Assembly: GCF_022819085.1 (NCBI RefSeq)
Contig: NZ_JALHAG010000009.1
Location: forward strand, 124,001-188,000
DNA length: 64,000 nt
From: Planococcus ruber
GTDB taxonomy: Bacteria; Bacillota; Bacilli; Bacillales_A; Planococcaceae
Direction: 5' to 3'
Position 1 is the first letter of the stretch. Each line of letters begins with the position of its first letter. The position numbers were made by a program, and so were the translations under genes. The notes under the pieces are model-generated. The model saw only the letters and a program-made list of their open reading frames with translations. It had not been told where the DNA came from and ran no database searches. Positions 24,779 to 33,792 of this stretch are shown one piece after another.

Positions 24779-25290
24779 TTTTGATGGCCTTATTGGTCAG
24801 TGTGGGAGCTGCACTTTATGTGATTATCCCAGGATTTAGCGGAGGCATGAAGCCGGACTTTATGTTGACCATGATGTTTATCGGCATCCTGTTATTCCCG
24901 AATGTGAAATCGGTATTTTTGCTTGCAGTGACTACAGGTGTTATATCCGGACTGTTTTCAACATTCCCGGGAGGATTTGTCCCAAATATCCTTGATAAAT
25001 TCATTACCGCATTTGTTTTTTTGGCATTTGTGCTAATCTTAAATAAAATCGTACAAAAATTACCGGTAGCCATTGCGCTTTGCGTGGGAGGCACGGTACT
25101 GTCAGGAACCGTATTCCTGTCATCGGCCATCTTCGTCATCGGTGCGGATATTCCGTTTGGGATCCTCTTCACTACTGTCGTGCTGCCTGCTATGCTGCTG
25201 AACGGCGTCGCTTTCGCATTTATTTACCCGATTGTCGTTACTTTGGTAAGACGTTCGAAATTCGAAACGGCCGCTACTCAATCAGCGTAA
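24760..25290 (+). CDS. trpP: Tryptophan transporter TrpP
   Basis: A 176-residue integral membrane protein with 5-6 helices, matching TrpP (YhaG), the probable tryptophan permease of Bacillales. The blocks FSGGMKPDFMLTMMFIGILLFPN and FPGGFVPNILDKFITAF are characteristic. Tryptophan control is supported by the TRAP-like triplets over its SD. It lies between hit and yhaH, the conserved order. Confidence 0.88.
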   Translation: MNTKNLVLMALLVSVGAALYVIIPGFSGGMKPDFMLTMMFIGILLFPNVKSVFLLAVTTGVISGLFSTFPGGFVPNILDKFITAFVFLAFVLILNKIVQKLPVAIALCVGGTVLSGTVFLSSAIFVIGADIPFGILFTTVVLPAMLLNGVAFAFIYPIVVTLVRRSKFETAATQSA

Positions 25291-25293
25291 CCG

Positions 25294-25333
25294 AAAGCTT
25301 TTCAAGGACAATGTCCTTGAAAAGCTTTTTTTC
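25294..25333 (+). terminator. trpP terminator
   Basis: Sixteen-bp perfect stem (AAAGCTTTTCAAGGAC with its complement), 3-nt loop, then TTTTTTT. Confidence 0.92.
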
Positions 25334-25413
25334 ATTGAATCCCCATTCACCTTTATGTTTTAATTAAGTAAAATAGAGGAAAAGAACGGTATAGATGAAA
25401 GGGGCGTTTGCCG

Positions 25414-25812
25414 ATGAAAGCATCGACATTTTTTTTAGGTCTTGCAACAGGGTTAGCAGCTGGAGCTGCAGCCACATTATTCTCAACACCACAATCCGGT
25501 AAAGAACTTCGCACTTCTGTAAAAACGACTTCTTCCGATTGGAAAGAGAAGCTTGCAGATGTCAAAGAGAAAGTAAACGGACTGAAGGAATCCATCGCCA
25601 CCTTATCGGCGGAAGCAAAAACGCAATTTCCAGCAGCTGCAGAAGGCTTGAAGGCTTCTATGGAAAATTGGCAAGAAGGAACAGCACCGGCCAAAGAACA
25701 TTTGCAGCTTGAAATTTTAGCGATTCAAAATTCGATCGAAGAATTGCAGAATGCGATTACGAAAGATAAAAAGGAAAAAAATGACGATTCAGATCATACG
25801 GATGACAAGTAA
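25414..25812 (+). CDS. yhaH: YtxH-domain protein YhaH
   Basis: A 132-residue protein with a short N-terminal hydrophobic glycine/alanine-rich segment (TFFLGLATGLAAGAAATLFSTPQSGKELR, about 4-32) typical of YtxH-like proteins, followed by a long amphipathic, probably coiled-coil region and an acidic tail (DDSDHTDDK). Probably membrane-anchored; general-stress links are known for family members, the molecular role is not. The ATG at 25414 is preferred over TTG 6 nt earlier for SD spacing (AAAGGGG). Confidence 0.82.
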   Translation: MKASTFFLGLATGLAAGAAATLFSTPQSGKELRTSVKTTSSDWKEKLADVKEKVNGLKESIATLSAEAKTQFPAAAEGLKASMENWQEGTAPAKEHLQLEILAIQNSIEELQNAITKDKKEKNDDSDHTDDK

Positions 25813-25838
25813 AACTGCCCTCGGGCAGTTTTTTTTGA
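25813..25838 (+). terminator. yhaH terminator
   Basis: Stem AACTGCCC/GGGCAGTT with a 2-nt apex then eight T. Confidence 0.88.
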
Positions 25839-25879
25839 TGGCCTAAAATGTTAGGCTGTTTTCAAAAGGCTTCTCCCCT

Positions 25880-26036
25880 TCTCTATTGTCCAGTTCTGGT
25901 ACTTTCACTTTTCATTGTCCAGTTCAAGCGCCCAGCTCTTCGGGTCATAAGCCACCCTGCCTGTGCGGCAAAAAACGCCGCTTCGGCTGTCTGTCTTATG
26001 CCTTTCAGAGCTTAGCGGGCGCTCTCACTTTTCTAT
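25880..26036 (-). repeat. Dispersed intergenic element, copy B (most complete)
   Basis: This fills the 315-nt gene-free gap between yhaH and scoC. On the minus strand it begins GAAAAGTGAGAGCGCCCGCT, has an inner hairpin (GCCGAAGCGGCG...), GGCTTATGACC, and closes with AGAGCTGGGCGCTTGAAC, pairing with its own 5' end. ATTGTCCAGTTC is directly repeated at its outer edge (about 25885 and 25916). It shares its core with copies at 14966 and 28602. No ORF with SD was found within it. Confidence 0.65.
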
Positions 26037-26082
26037 TTGGAAATTTTTTTATTATTCACACTTTAATAAGGTTTGCTTTATT

Positions 26083-26090
26083 GCTATAAT
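26083..26090 (+). promoter_or_regulatory. scoC extended -10 promoter
   Basis: TGCTATAAT (TG 26082-26083, TATAAT 26085-26090) is a perfect extended -10; the -35 (TTTAAT, 17 bp upstream) is weak. About 37 bp before the scoC start. Confidence 0.55.
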
Positions 26091-26126
26091 AAAGAAAAAT
26101 CTTTCTGGGGGAAAGTTGGTGCTGAA

Positions 26127-26687
26127 ATGAATGAACGCGAATACACGATGAAGGAAGCGATGTTATTTAGCCAGCGCATCGGGCAATTGTCGAAAGCGTT
26201 ATGGAAAGCAGTCGAAAAAGATTGGCAATTGTGGATAAAACCTTATGATTTGAATATTAATGAACATCATATTTTATGGATTTCTTACCATTTAAAAGGG
26301 GCTTCTATTTCGGACGTTGCTAAATTCGGAGTTATGCATGTGTCCACTGCTTTCAACTTTTCAAAAAAATTGGAAGAACGGGAACTTCTCGCTTTTTCAA
26401 AACGGGATACTGACAAACGCAATACATATGTTGAATTGACGCCAAAAGGCGAAGCACTGATGCAAGAAATGATTGAACGCTACCATGACACACCCCACTC
26501 CGTTATCGATGGGTCTCAGCCGATGCGAAACCTTTACGGAAAGTTTCCGGAGTTTTTGGATATTATGGCCTTGATCCGCAATATTTACGGAGATGATTTT
26601 ATGGAAATTTTTGAAGCTTCCTTTAAAAACATCGAAAACAAATTCAACGAAGAAAATCATATAATCGAAGCCATCGAAAAACAGTGA
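26127..26687 (+). CDS. scoC: Transition-state regulator ScoC (Hpr), MarR family
   Basis: A 186-residue winged-helix regulator. In B. subtilis ScoC represses extracellular proteases, sporulation and peptide-transport genes. The Hpr-specific N terminus ([45 protein letters not shown]) is highly typical, followed by the wHTH ([51 protein letters not shown]). It is slightly shorter than the 203-residue B. subtilis protein. The ATG is the only start fitting the fold; its SD (GGGGGAAAG) is distant, so initiation may be modest. Confidence 0.9.
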   Translation: MNEREYTMKEAMLFSQRIGQLSKALWKAVEKDWQLWIKPYDLNINEHHILWISYHLKGASISDVAKFGVMHVSTAFNFSKKLEERELLAFSKRDTDKRNTYVELTPKGEALMQEMIERYHDTPHSVIDGSQPMRNLYGKFPEFLDIMALIRNIYGDDFMEIFEASFKNIENKFNEENHIIEAIEKQ

Positions 26688-26793
26688 AAACGCTGTCTAA
26701 AATTTAATATGAATCTGTCTTGATTTTATCGCAGAATCATTGTATTGTATGTATCGACTCAAAAGAGCAATCTACTTTTAGGAGATGCAACCA

Positions 26794-27339
26794 ATGCATT
26801 GCTGGAAAACCATCAATTTAAAAAAACAATACGGACTCGATCGTGTTTATATGCTTTCTGCACTTATGGGGCTCGGTGTTTTCATGAGCTTTTATATTGT
26901 GTTGAACATCTTGTATTCTGATCCTTTGTCCGACCAGAATTTCTTCTTTTTCATCTTGGCGATTTTAGCCGTTTATCCGCTTCATAAGGCATTTCACTTT
27001 TTGCCTTTGGTCGGCTGCCGTAAATGCATCAAATTGGTTGTGAAAAAAAGCTTTAAGGTTTTCCCGATGTTTTCCTTGCATATTAAAGAACCTGTTTCCA
27101 AGAAACGTTTTTTATTCACTTTGCTGAGCCCGTTCTTATTGATCAACGCGATCATTATTATTCTTAGTATCTCAATGCCTGTATACAGCCATTATTTTGC
27201 CATGCTGCTCGCTTATCATTGCGGCTTGTGCTTAACGGACTTGATCTATCTCCGGAATCTGGCTCATTCACCAAAAGACGCTTTGATCGAGGAAACGGAA
27301 ACCGGATATGAAATTCTGGTTCCGGAAGCAATGGTCTAA
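26794..27339 (+). CDS. DUF3267-like membrane protein with altered HExxH
   Basis: A 181-residue membrane protein with about four helices. The segment YPLHKAFHFLPL (about 72-83) aligns with the HExxH-type motif of DUF3267/M50-like proteins but has Lys where the catalytic Glu is expected. A second conserved His-Asp region reads YHCGLCLTDLIYL (about 143-155). The ATG at 26794 is chosen because AGGAG is 9 nt upstream; the ATG at 26785 directly abuts it. It lies between scoC and prsA, where B. subtilis carries small yhaI-yhaL genes. Family assignment moderate; peptidase activity unlikely if the Glu is truly absent. Confidence 0.6.
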   Translation: MHCWKTINLKKQYGLDRVYMLSALMGLGVFMSFYIVLNILYSDPLSDQNFFFFILAILAVYPLHKAFHFLPLVGCRKCIKLVVKKSFKVFPMFSLHIKEPVSKKRFLFTLLSPFLLINAIIIILSISMPVYSHYFAMLLAYHCGLCLTDLIYLRNLAHSPKDALIEETETGYEILVPEAMV

Positions 27340-27399
27340 TCCTGTTTTTTCCTCTCGTCTTTGTTATACTAGTAACTAAGTATAGAGGGGAGGAAACCC

Positions 27400-27585
27400 A
27401 TGATAATCGCAGTTGTTGTAATGTTTTCCGTGTTTTACTTGTTCCAGATCAACCGAATGACCTTAGCGCTTGTTACATCTAGGGAAATTCCGGAGGAAAA
27501 CCATCAGAAAATTTTCCGTACAATCAATATATTAATTACCATCTTATTGGTATCCTTATATGTAGGCGTAGAATTTACCCCATAA
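27400..27585 (+). CDS. Small two-helix membrane protein, unknown
   Basis: A 61-residue protein with an N-terminal helix (IIAVVVMFSVFYLFQI) and a C-terminal helix (INILITILLVSLYVGVEF) separated by a charged loop. It has a strong SD (GAGGGGAGG) and a terminator-like hairpin after it, so it is probably expressed. I do not recognise the family. It occupies the position before prsA, where B. subtilis has small yhaK/yhaL genes, but no similarity is evident. Confidence 0.6.
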   Translation: MIIAVVVMFSVFYLFQINRMTLALVTSREIPEENHQKIFRTINILITILLVSLYVGVEFTP

Positions 27586-27593
27586 GTTCATTT

Positions 27594-27622
27594 GCCCCAG
27601 GCATTTGGGCTTTTTCTTTTGA
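27594..27622 (+). terminator. Weak terminator before prsA
   Basis: GCCC...GGGC stem with a long loop followed by TTTTTCTTTT. Confidence 0.45.
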
Positions 27623-27702
27623 AAAAGAAACTTTTTGATTTTTAAAACGTTTATGTTATAGTAACTAACGGCATCTAGAAAGAAAGTTGGGAGCGAATAA
27701 TT

Positions 27703-28602
27703 ATGAAGAAATCCATATTGACATTGTCTTTAGCCGCATCCGTTTTAGTACTAGGCGCATGCAGCGATAACGGTTCTGAGGGAGAAGTGGTCGTCTCTTC
27801 TAAAGTCGGCGACATCACTGAAAATGATTTGTACAATGAAATGAAAACCTCTGTCGGCGATCAAGCCGTCCAAGTCCTAATGATCGAAAAAGTGCTTGCG
27901 GACAAGTACGAAGTGACGGACAAAGAAGTCGATGCAGAATACAAAAAATCTGAAGAACAGCTTGGCGAAAGCTTTGAACAGTTTCTTCAGCAAAACAATC
28001 AAACCGAAGACAGCTACCGCAAAGTCATCCGTTTAAACCTCTTGCAGGAAAAAGCGTTGACTGACGGCGTTGAAGTGACGGATGAAGAAATCCAAGCACA
28101 ATATGAGCGCCAAGGCACTGAACTGAACGCGCGCCATATTCTTGTAGAAGATGAAGAAACAGCAAACAAAGTGAAAAAAGAATTGGATGAAGGCGGCGAT
28201 TTCGCGAAATTAGCGGAAGAGTATTCAACGGATCCTGGCTCTGCAGCAAACGGCGGCAACCTGGACTGGTTTGGAACTGGCGCTATGGTACCTGAATTTG
28301 AAGATGCGGCTTACGCATTAGAAGTGGATGAAATCAGTGCACCTGTTCAATCACAGCACGGCTTCCACATTATTCAAGTGATGGAAAAACGCCAAGTGGA
28401 AGATCAGCCGGCTCTTGAAGACCAAAAAGACGAAATCAAAAAAGAATTGGCTGTTGGAAAAGCAGACCAAGAAGCGTTGATCCCTAAAATCGCGAAAATG
28501 ATGGAAGATGCTGACATCGATATTAAAGACGAAGACCTTAAAGGTGCTTTCGACGATATCATGAACGCTGAAGCTCCAGCGGAAGAAACACCAGCAGAAT
28601 AA
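27703..28602 (+). CDS. prsA: Foldase lipoprotein PrsA
   Basis: A 299-residue lipoprotein peptidyl-prolyl isomerase that folds exported proteins on the outer face of the membrane. Signal peptide with lipobox LGAC (Cys 20), N-terminal chaperone-like helical region, and a central parvulin (PpiC) domain from ARHILVEDEE (about 144) to SQHGFHIIQVMEKR. The C-terminal tail is Ala/Glu/Pro rich. SD AAGTTGGGAG. Its position between scoC and yhaM is the conserved order. Confidence 0.95.
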   Translation: MKKSILTLSLAASVLVLGACSDNGSEGEVVVSSKVGDITENDLYNEMKTSVGDQAVQVLMIEKVLADKYEVTDKEVDAEYKKSEEQLGESFEQFLQQNNQTEDSYRKVIRLNLLQEKALTDGVEVTDEEIQAQYERQGTELNARHILVEDEETANKVKKELDEGGDFAKLAEEYSTDPGSAANGGNLDWFGTGAMVPEFEDAAYALEVDEISAPVQSQHGFHIIQVMEKRQVEDQPALEDQKDEIKKELAVGKADQEALIPKIAKMMEDADIDIKDEDLKGAFDDIMNAEAPAEETPAE

Positions 28603-28640
28603 GAAAAGCGAAAGCGCCCGTCTAGCCTTTACGGGTTTAA
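28602..28640 (+). repeat. Dispersed intergenic element, copy C (fragment)
   Basis: GAAAAGCGAAAGCGCCCGTC immediately follows the prsA stop and matches the 5' core of copies A and B, then decays within about 20 nt. Confidence 0.5.
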
Positions 28641-28663
28641 CTAAATTTTTATTCCATATGAAG

Positions 28664-28698
28664 AAAAGCCCTTTGCCGAATTGGCAAAGGGCTTTTCT
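28664..28698. terminator. Bidirectional terminator between prsA and yhaM
   Basis: Fourteen-bp stem AAAAGCCCTTTGCC/GGCAAAGGGCTTTT between convergent genes. Confidence 0.9.
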
Positions 28699-28700
28699 TA

Positions 28701-29642
28701 TTAATCAATGGTCGGTTTGTAGAACGAACGGTTATCCAGCGGGAAGAGGCGTTCTGTGAATTCACCTGGTTTCGTTTTGCCAAGCGCCCGGTCGAGCATC
28801 ATCATTTTCGCATCGATATTGTCGATATAATGAAGCATCTCCGCTTCTTTGATCATCGGCTTTTTCGGGCTCCCCCACTCTTCTTTGCCGTGATGGGAAA
28901 GAATCATATGCTGAAGCAACAGCACTTCTTCACTGTGGATATCCAATTCGTCAGCTGTTTTGGAAATCTCTGTGACCATGATCGAAATATGGCCAAGCAA
29001 ATTGCCTTCCAGTGTATAAGTTGTCGCAATCGGGCCGGACAATTCGAATACTTTGCCGACATCATGCAGAATGATGCCCGCATATAAAAGGTCCTTGTTC
29101 AGGGACGGATAAATTTCGCAAAGCGCTTTCCCCAATTTCAGCATGGAAACCACATGGTCCGCTAAACCGGATGCATAATCGTGGTGATTTCGCGTAGCTG
29201 CTGGGAATGTCAGAAACGGCTGCTGGTATTTCTTCAAAATGTGGCGGGTGATCCGCTGGATTTGCGGGTTTTCCATTTCGAATAAATACTGCATTACTTC
29301 TTCGAACAATTCGTCTGTGCTCTTTTCCGAAGACGGCATCAAATCCGCGATGGACTGATTTTCTTCCGGTTTTGCCGGACGGATGCTTTTAATGCGCAGT
29401 TGATTTTTGCCCCGGTAATTGTGGATTTCTCCTCCTACCCGGACAATTGTCTCTGCTGCAAACAATTTTTCATGTTCATCTTTTGTATCCCATAATTTTG
29501 CTTCAATATCTCCGCTTTTATCCTGCAGCACGAGAGACATGAAAGGATTTCCGGTGGTCGTTACGCCTTTAACCGATTGCTTGATCAGCAAAAATTCATC
29601 GATGGTTTCGCCAACCGCTCGCTGTGTGATTCCTTTGCTCAT
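28701..29642 (-). CDS. yhaM: 3'-5' exoribonuclease YhaM
   Basis: A 313-residue nuclease: N-terminal OB-fold nucleic-acid-binding domain (about 1-100, [17 protein letters not shown]) and HD phosphohydrolase domain (about 150-290) with [21 protein letters not shown] and HHGKEEWG metal ligands. Known YhaM acts on RNA 3' ends and single-stranded DNA with Mn2+. The start MSKGITQ follows AAGGAG and overlaps the yhaN stop (ATGA). Last gene of yhaO-yhaN-yhaM. Confidence 0.93.
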   Translation of the reverse strand: MSKGITQRAVGETIDEFLLIKQSVKGVTTTGNPFMSLVLQDKSGDIEAKLWDTKDEHEKLFAAETIVRVGGEIHNYRGKNQLRIKSIRPAKPEENQSIADLMPSSEKSTDELFEEVMQYLFEMENPQIQRITRHILKKYQQPFLTFPAATRNHHDYASGLADHVVSMLKLGKALCEIYPSLNKDLLYAGIILHDVGKVFELSGPIATTYTLEGNLLGHISIMVTEISKTADELDIHSEEVLLLQHMILSHHGKEEWGSPKKPMIKEAEMLHYIDNIDAKMMMLDRALGKTKPGEFTERLFPLDNRSFYKPTID

Positions 29643-32470
29643 GAATATACACTCCTTTCGATAGTAGCCACGTCTATTACATAAACATCTGGCCAAACCT
29701 GCTGCATCATTTCATGACACGTAAAATAGACGAACTGGTGGTCTTCTTGCAGCTCTGTTATTAAGTTTATCATTTGCTGGAGCCGCCGGCGATCAAAATG
29801 AACAAACGGATCATCCATGATGATCGGGAACGGATGGCTTTCGGCCATCGATACAGCCAGCGCCAGCCGCAATGACAAATAAGCCTGTTCTTTTGTCGCT
29901 TGGCTCAGTTCGGCAATATGGAATCGCATGCCGTCTTTCCGCACCGCTTCGAAGGAGCCTTCTTGCGTCATTTCCATTCCCCTATAGGAACCGGCAGTCA
30001 ATTTCTCGAAATAAGCTTGTGCATTTTGAATCACAGCGGGCAGACTTTTTTCTTTCAATTCTTCCATCGTCTGTTTGATCGCTTCCGTGATCGCTTTTCT
30101 GGCAGACCATTGTTTGGCCATGTCCGCCAATTCTTCTTTCTTCTCATTGAAAAGCTGCAATTGGACCTCGTAGGCTTCATCGGTCAACAGCTGATTCGTG
30201 AACTGCTGTTTTTCAGCTTGCTCGCTCAACAGGGTCCGCCGCTCTTCTTTTAGCTGCTGGAGCTTCGCTTCAAGCTGCGGAAGGTCCGATTCTTTCCACT
30301 GTTCTCCAGCCGCCTCGGAAACATTTCCGAGAACCTGCAATTGGGACCGGATGGGTGCCAACTCCCTGTCAATTTGCACCTTCTTTTGCCACTCATCCCC
30401 CAATAAATAAAACTCATCTACGGTCTGGGCATTGGCTTCTGCCATTAAGTCCTGTTGTTCTTCATGAATTTGCGCCATAAGGGCATGGAGTTGTTCGAGC
30501 TCCTGGCGAATAGCCGCTGCCTGTTCTTTCCGCTTTTCCAAGGCCGCCAGCTGCTGCTGCCGCCTATTCATTTCTCCGCGTAGCACCGCATACAATTCAT
30601 CGGCTGGTGTGGGCCCATCGAGCACATTTTCAGCGTGGGCGAGCCACTCTGCCTGCTCCTGTTCAAGCTCTGCGATTTCTGTTATCATCCGCTGTTCTTT
30701 TAAAGCAACCGCATGAATTTCCCGCAATTTCTCAAAGAGCCCGAGGACCGTCGACCGGCTTGCATCCGGCGAGAGACCGAGACGCTGCAAGAAATTCTGA
30801 TAAGCAAAACGCGCTTGCTCGCTGCGTCCTTCTTTGGAAAGCTTGCCGATGGAACGCTTTGCTGCTTCGATTTGTTCAATATAGCCGTCCAATTTGCGGT
30901 CATAGCTGTCCAGTCTGTCAATCAATGCCGCATATTCGGTTTCTTTGCCGCCATAGCGGCTTAGCAGAGCTTCCTGTTCGGCTCCAAGCCCCTCAGGCTT
31001 CCCGTTTTTCAGCAGGAGCCAAAGTCCGCCAATTGCCCCTAAAAAACCGATAAACGCCAAAAGGTAGTTTGACTGCCATAAACTGATGGCGAGTGTAAGC
31101 AAGCCGATTCCCGTTATGGCATAGCTTACGTTCTGGCTATTTGCCGCTTTTTGTGCACGCTTTGCTGCTCGGGCTTCAGCCACTTTAGAAGCAAGCCCTT
31201 GCCACTCTTCAGCCATTCTTCGTTCACTTTCACTCGGCTCATTCGACAAGAATAGTTTCAGCTCTTTTTCGGCTTCCGCAAGCTTCGCTTTTTCTTCTGC
31301 CAACTTCCGGTCCGCGTAGCGATTTTCTTCTTCTTCCGTTTCGGCTTGCTGAACGAGAGAAATCAGTTCTTCCTCCCGGCCTAATGAAACGTCTGCTTGA
31401 AGCGCTGCCGGCTCTTCCATGCCGATTAACGAAAGCAATCGTCTCCGGTCGTCTTCCAAACGAATGGCTTCTTCCTGCTTCCGGCGAAGTACGGAACGCA
31501 TTTGATGCCATTCCGATTCACGTGCAAGAAGAGCATTCAACGGCCCCATATCGTCACTGCCGGCCTCGTTGCTTATGGTGCTTTCAGCTTCTTTTTCAAG
31601 AAATGCCGCTCTCGCCTTTGCTTCAGACAAACGGTCCATAAGCCGGTCCATCCGCCGCTGCCCATCCGAAGGAAACGCCCTCACAGCCAACGATTCCAGT
31701 TCGTTTTGAAGCCCTTTTTCTTTTTCGATCAATGGTGCCGCCTGCTGCTGCTTTTCGATTTTCTTTATTTCTTCGCTTGCTCGATCTTCTTCTTCATCGA
31801 TCAAGCGGAGGCGCTGCTCGATTTCCTGAAGACGGCCGATATAAGGGCGGTACAGCTCAGCACGGCTTCGAAGCCCTTTCAGCTCCGCTTCCATCGCCCG
31901 GAGCTCTTCAACCAGCTGATTGATTTCAGGATTGCGCCCCGACTTTTTAAAAATGCCAGCCATTTCTTTTTCTAAGCGGTCTTCAAGTTTGGTAATGGCA
32001 TCGATGCCGGTCGTCCCGGAGGCCAGTAAAGTCCGGCTCAACTCCTCTTCCGTCATTTTTTCCAAGCCCTGCAGTTCATGGATGGAAAATGAAAACACTG
32101 ATTCAAAAGCCGCCCGGTCGTAATCCCGCAAAAGCATTTTCAATTCGGCATCCGATCCGCGTGTGCCGTCTTCAAAATAGACAGTGACTTCCCCGGCCGC
32201 TTTGCCTTTCACTCTTTCCACTATGACTTTGCCGTAAACCGGATCGGTAAGATGCAATTGCCCGCCATACTTTCCTCCCGCTTTCGGCTCATACCGCTGC
32301 AAGTTCTGTGTGCGCAGCGGGTAGCCGAATAAAGTCTGGACAATAAATTGCTGGATGGTGGTTTTTCCGGCTTCATTGGCCCCGTACAACAAAGTCATCC
32401 GGCCATTCAAATCAATGCTTAAATCCTGGTGTTTGCCAAATCCGTAAATGATGGCTTTTTCTATTTTCAT
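29639..32470 (-). CDS. yhaN: YhaN, SbcC-like AAA ATPase
   Basis: A 943-residue SMC/Rad50-related ATPase: Walker [11 protein letters not shown] (about 29-38), C-terminal Walker [14 protein letters not shown] (about 883-895) and H-loop FTCHE, separated by two long coiled-coil arms. Unusually for SbcC-like proteins, the middle carries two adjacent hydrophobic helices ([16 protein letters not shown] and [14 protein letters not shown], about 447-485), so the coiled-coil apex may be membrane-inserted. It pairs with YhaO (nuclease), 3 nt upstream, as SbcC does with SbcD; the physiological substrate is unclear. Confidence 0.9.
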   Translation of the reverse strand: MKIEKAIIYGFGKHQDLSIDLNGRMTLLYGANEAGKTTIQQFIVQTLFGYPLRTQNLQRYEPKAGGKYGGQLHLTDPVYGKVIVERVKGKAAGEVTVYFEDGTRGSDAELKMLLRDYDRAAFESVFSFSIHELQGLEKMTEEELSRTLLASGTTGIDAITKLEDRLEKEMAGIFKKSGRNPEINQLVEELRAMEAELKGLRSRAELYRPYIGRLQEIEQRLRLIDEEEDRASEEIKKIEKQQQAAPLIEKEKGLQNELESLAVRAFPSDGQRRMDRLMDRLSEAKARAAFLEKEAESTISNEAGSDDMGPLNALLARESEWHQMRSVLRRKQEEAIRLEDDRRRLLSLIGMEEPAALQADVSLGREEELISLVQQAETEEEENRYADRKLAEEKAKLAEAEKELKLFLSNEPSESERRMAEEWQGLASKVAEARAAKRAQKAANSQNVSYAITGIGLLTLAISLWQSNYLLAFIGFLGAIGGLWLLLKNGKPEGLGAEQEALLSRYGGKETEYAALIDRLDSYDRKLDGYIEQIEAAKRSIGKLSKEGRSEQARFAYQNFLQRLGLSPDASRSTVLGLFEKLREIHAVALKEQRMITEIAELEQEQAEWLAHAENVLDGPTPADELYAVLRGEMNRRQQQLAALEKRKEQAAAIRQELEQLHALMAQIHEEQQDLMAEANAQTVDEFYLLGDEWQKKVQIDRELAPIRSQLQVLGNVSEAAGEQWKESDLPQLEAKLQQLKEERRTLLSEQAEKQQFTNQLLTDEAYEVQLQLFNEKKEELADMAKQWSARKAITEAIKQTMEELKEKSLPAVIQNAQAYFEKLTAGSYRGMEMTQEGSFEAVRKDGMRFHIAELSQATKEQAYLSLRLALAVSMAESHPFPIIMDDPFVHFDRRRLQQMINLITELQEDHQFVYFTCHEMMQQVWPDVYVIDVATIERSVYS

Positions 32471-32473
32471 CTT

Positions 32474-33691
32474 CTACTCCCCCATCCGGACATTTCGGCG
32501 GATTTTCTGGACAGCGGCTGCTTGAATATCAGCGGTTTCCCGGTCGCTTAACGGTTCAAGAAAACGGCTGCCTTTTGGGTGCCGATACAAATCCTTTAAT
32601 GCATTTTTCCAATCAGCCAATTGCCAGGAATCCATTGCCGCTATAATTTTCTCGGCCAATGGTGAGATTTCAAAAACTTCTTGCCCCAATTCAATTTCGA
32701 TGGAAGAAAGCCAGACAAACGTCTCCAGTTCTTCCAACGCTTCCTGGAGCGTCTCCCTTAATTCTTTTTCCGTCACTTCTTCAAAAAGTTCTTTGGCTCC
32801 TTCATCTACATCAGCCAAGTTCAACTGGAGGATGGAAGGGCCGTGCTCTATCAAATGATGCTCTACACTGTTTCTGCAGGCATCTATCAGTTCGTTCATG
32901 TGCATGATGCCCCCGCATGCGATGGAAAGGCCATCAAATTGAACCGCTGAAACCGGCACAAACTGAAGGCTTGTGCCTGATTTGGAAAGCGAAACATCGT
33001 AGAACCCTTTTGCCCCTGATTCGTTTTTATGGCGTCCTTGAATATTACCCGGGTAGACAATGGATGGGTTGTGATGCAGTTCTTCCCGCTTATGGATGTG
33101 GCCAAGCGCCCAATAATCGTAGTTTTTTTCAAGCAATTGCTGCTTCGTAAACGGGGCATAAACCGCATGAGCCGTTTCCCCGTCCATGCTGCCGTGAAGC
33201 ATCCCGATATAAAAAGCTCCTGATTCTTCAGCAGGCAAAAAATCCTGGATCATCGCTCGTTTTACATGGCGTTCCCCATAGCTGAACCCGGAAACGATGG
33301 CTTCTCCGTTTGGCGTCGCCAATCTTATCTGCGAAACGTCAGGACCAAATACATGGACATTTTCCGGCAATTCGAAGCGCACCCATTGGCCGCTCAAATG
33401 ATCGTGGTTGCCGTATCCAAGCACGACCGGAATTCTGGCATCCGCTAAACGTTCCATCCCTTGCTGGAATCGGTGCTGCGCTCGGATGCTCCGGTCTTCG
33501 CCATCGTAAATGTCGCCTGCAATCAATACAAAATCAGGTGTTTCTTTTATTGCGTAGTCGATTAAACGGTCAAACGCGGCATACGTGCTGTTTTTCACGA
33601 ATTGCCATTGTTCTTTTTTCAAGCCTTTCATCCCGCTGAAAGGGCTCCCTAAGTGCAAATCAGCCGTATGGATAAATCGAATATCGCCCAT
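32474..33691 (-). CDS. yhaO: YhaO, SbcD-like metallophosphoesterase
   Basis: A 405-residue calcineurin-like phosphoesterase, the Mre11/SbcD-type nuclease partner of YhaN. Motifs in order: HTADLHLGSPF (about 8-18), IAGDIYDGED (about 57-66), GYGNHDHLSG (about 95-104), MLHGSMDG and GHIHKRE (about 196-202), giving the complete two-metal site. The SD AGGAG precedes ATG; first gene of the yhaONM operon. Confidence 0.93.
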   Translation of the reverse strand: MGDIRFIHTADLHLGSPFSGMKGLKKEQWQFVKNSTYAAFDRLIDYAIKETPDFVLIAGDIYDGEDRSIRAQHRFQQGMERLADARIPVVLGYGNHDHLSGQWVRFELPENVHVFGPDVSQIRLATPNGEAIVSGFSYGERHVKRAMIQDFLPAEESGAFYIGMLHGSMDGETAHAVYAPFTKQQLLEKNYDYWALGHIHKREELHHNPSIVYPGNIQGRHKNESGAKGFYDVSLSKSGTSLQFVPVSAVQFDGLSIACGGIMHMNELIDACRNSVEHHLIEHGPSILQLNLADVDEGAKELFEEVTEKELRETLQEALEELETFVWLSSIEIELGQEVFEISPLAEKIIAAMDSWQLADWKNALKDLYRHPKGSRFLEPLSDRETADIQAAAVQKIRRNVRMGE

Positions 33692-33755
33692 AATTCTACT
33701 CCTTCGGAAACCGAATATTTGTTCCTATTTTACCATGACCCAGAACGAAAAAAAA

Positions 33756-33783
33756 CTGTTTACCGGAAACTTCCGGCAAACAG
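33756..33783 (-). terminator. Terminator of yhaQP
   Basis: Thirteen-bp stem CTGTTTGCCGGAA/TTCCGGTAAACAG followed on the minus strand by eight T. Confidence 0.9.
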
Positions 33784-33792
33784 CTGGGCCTC

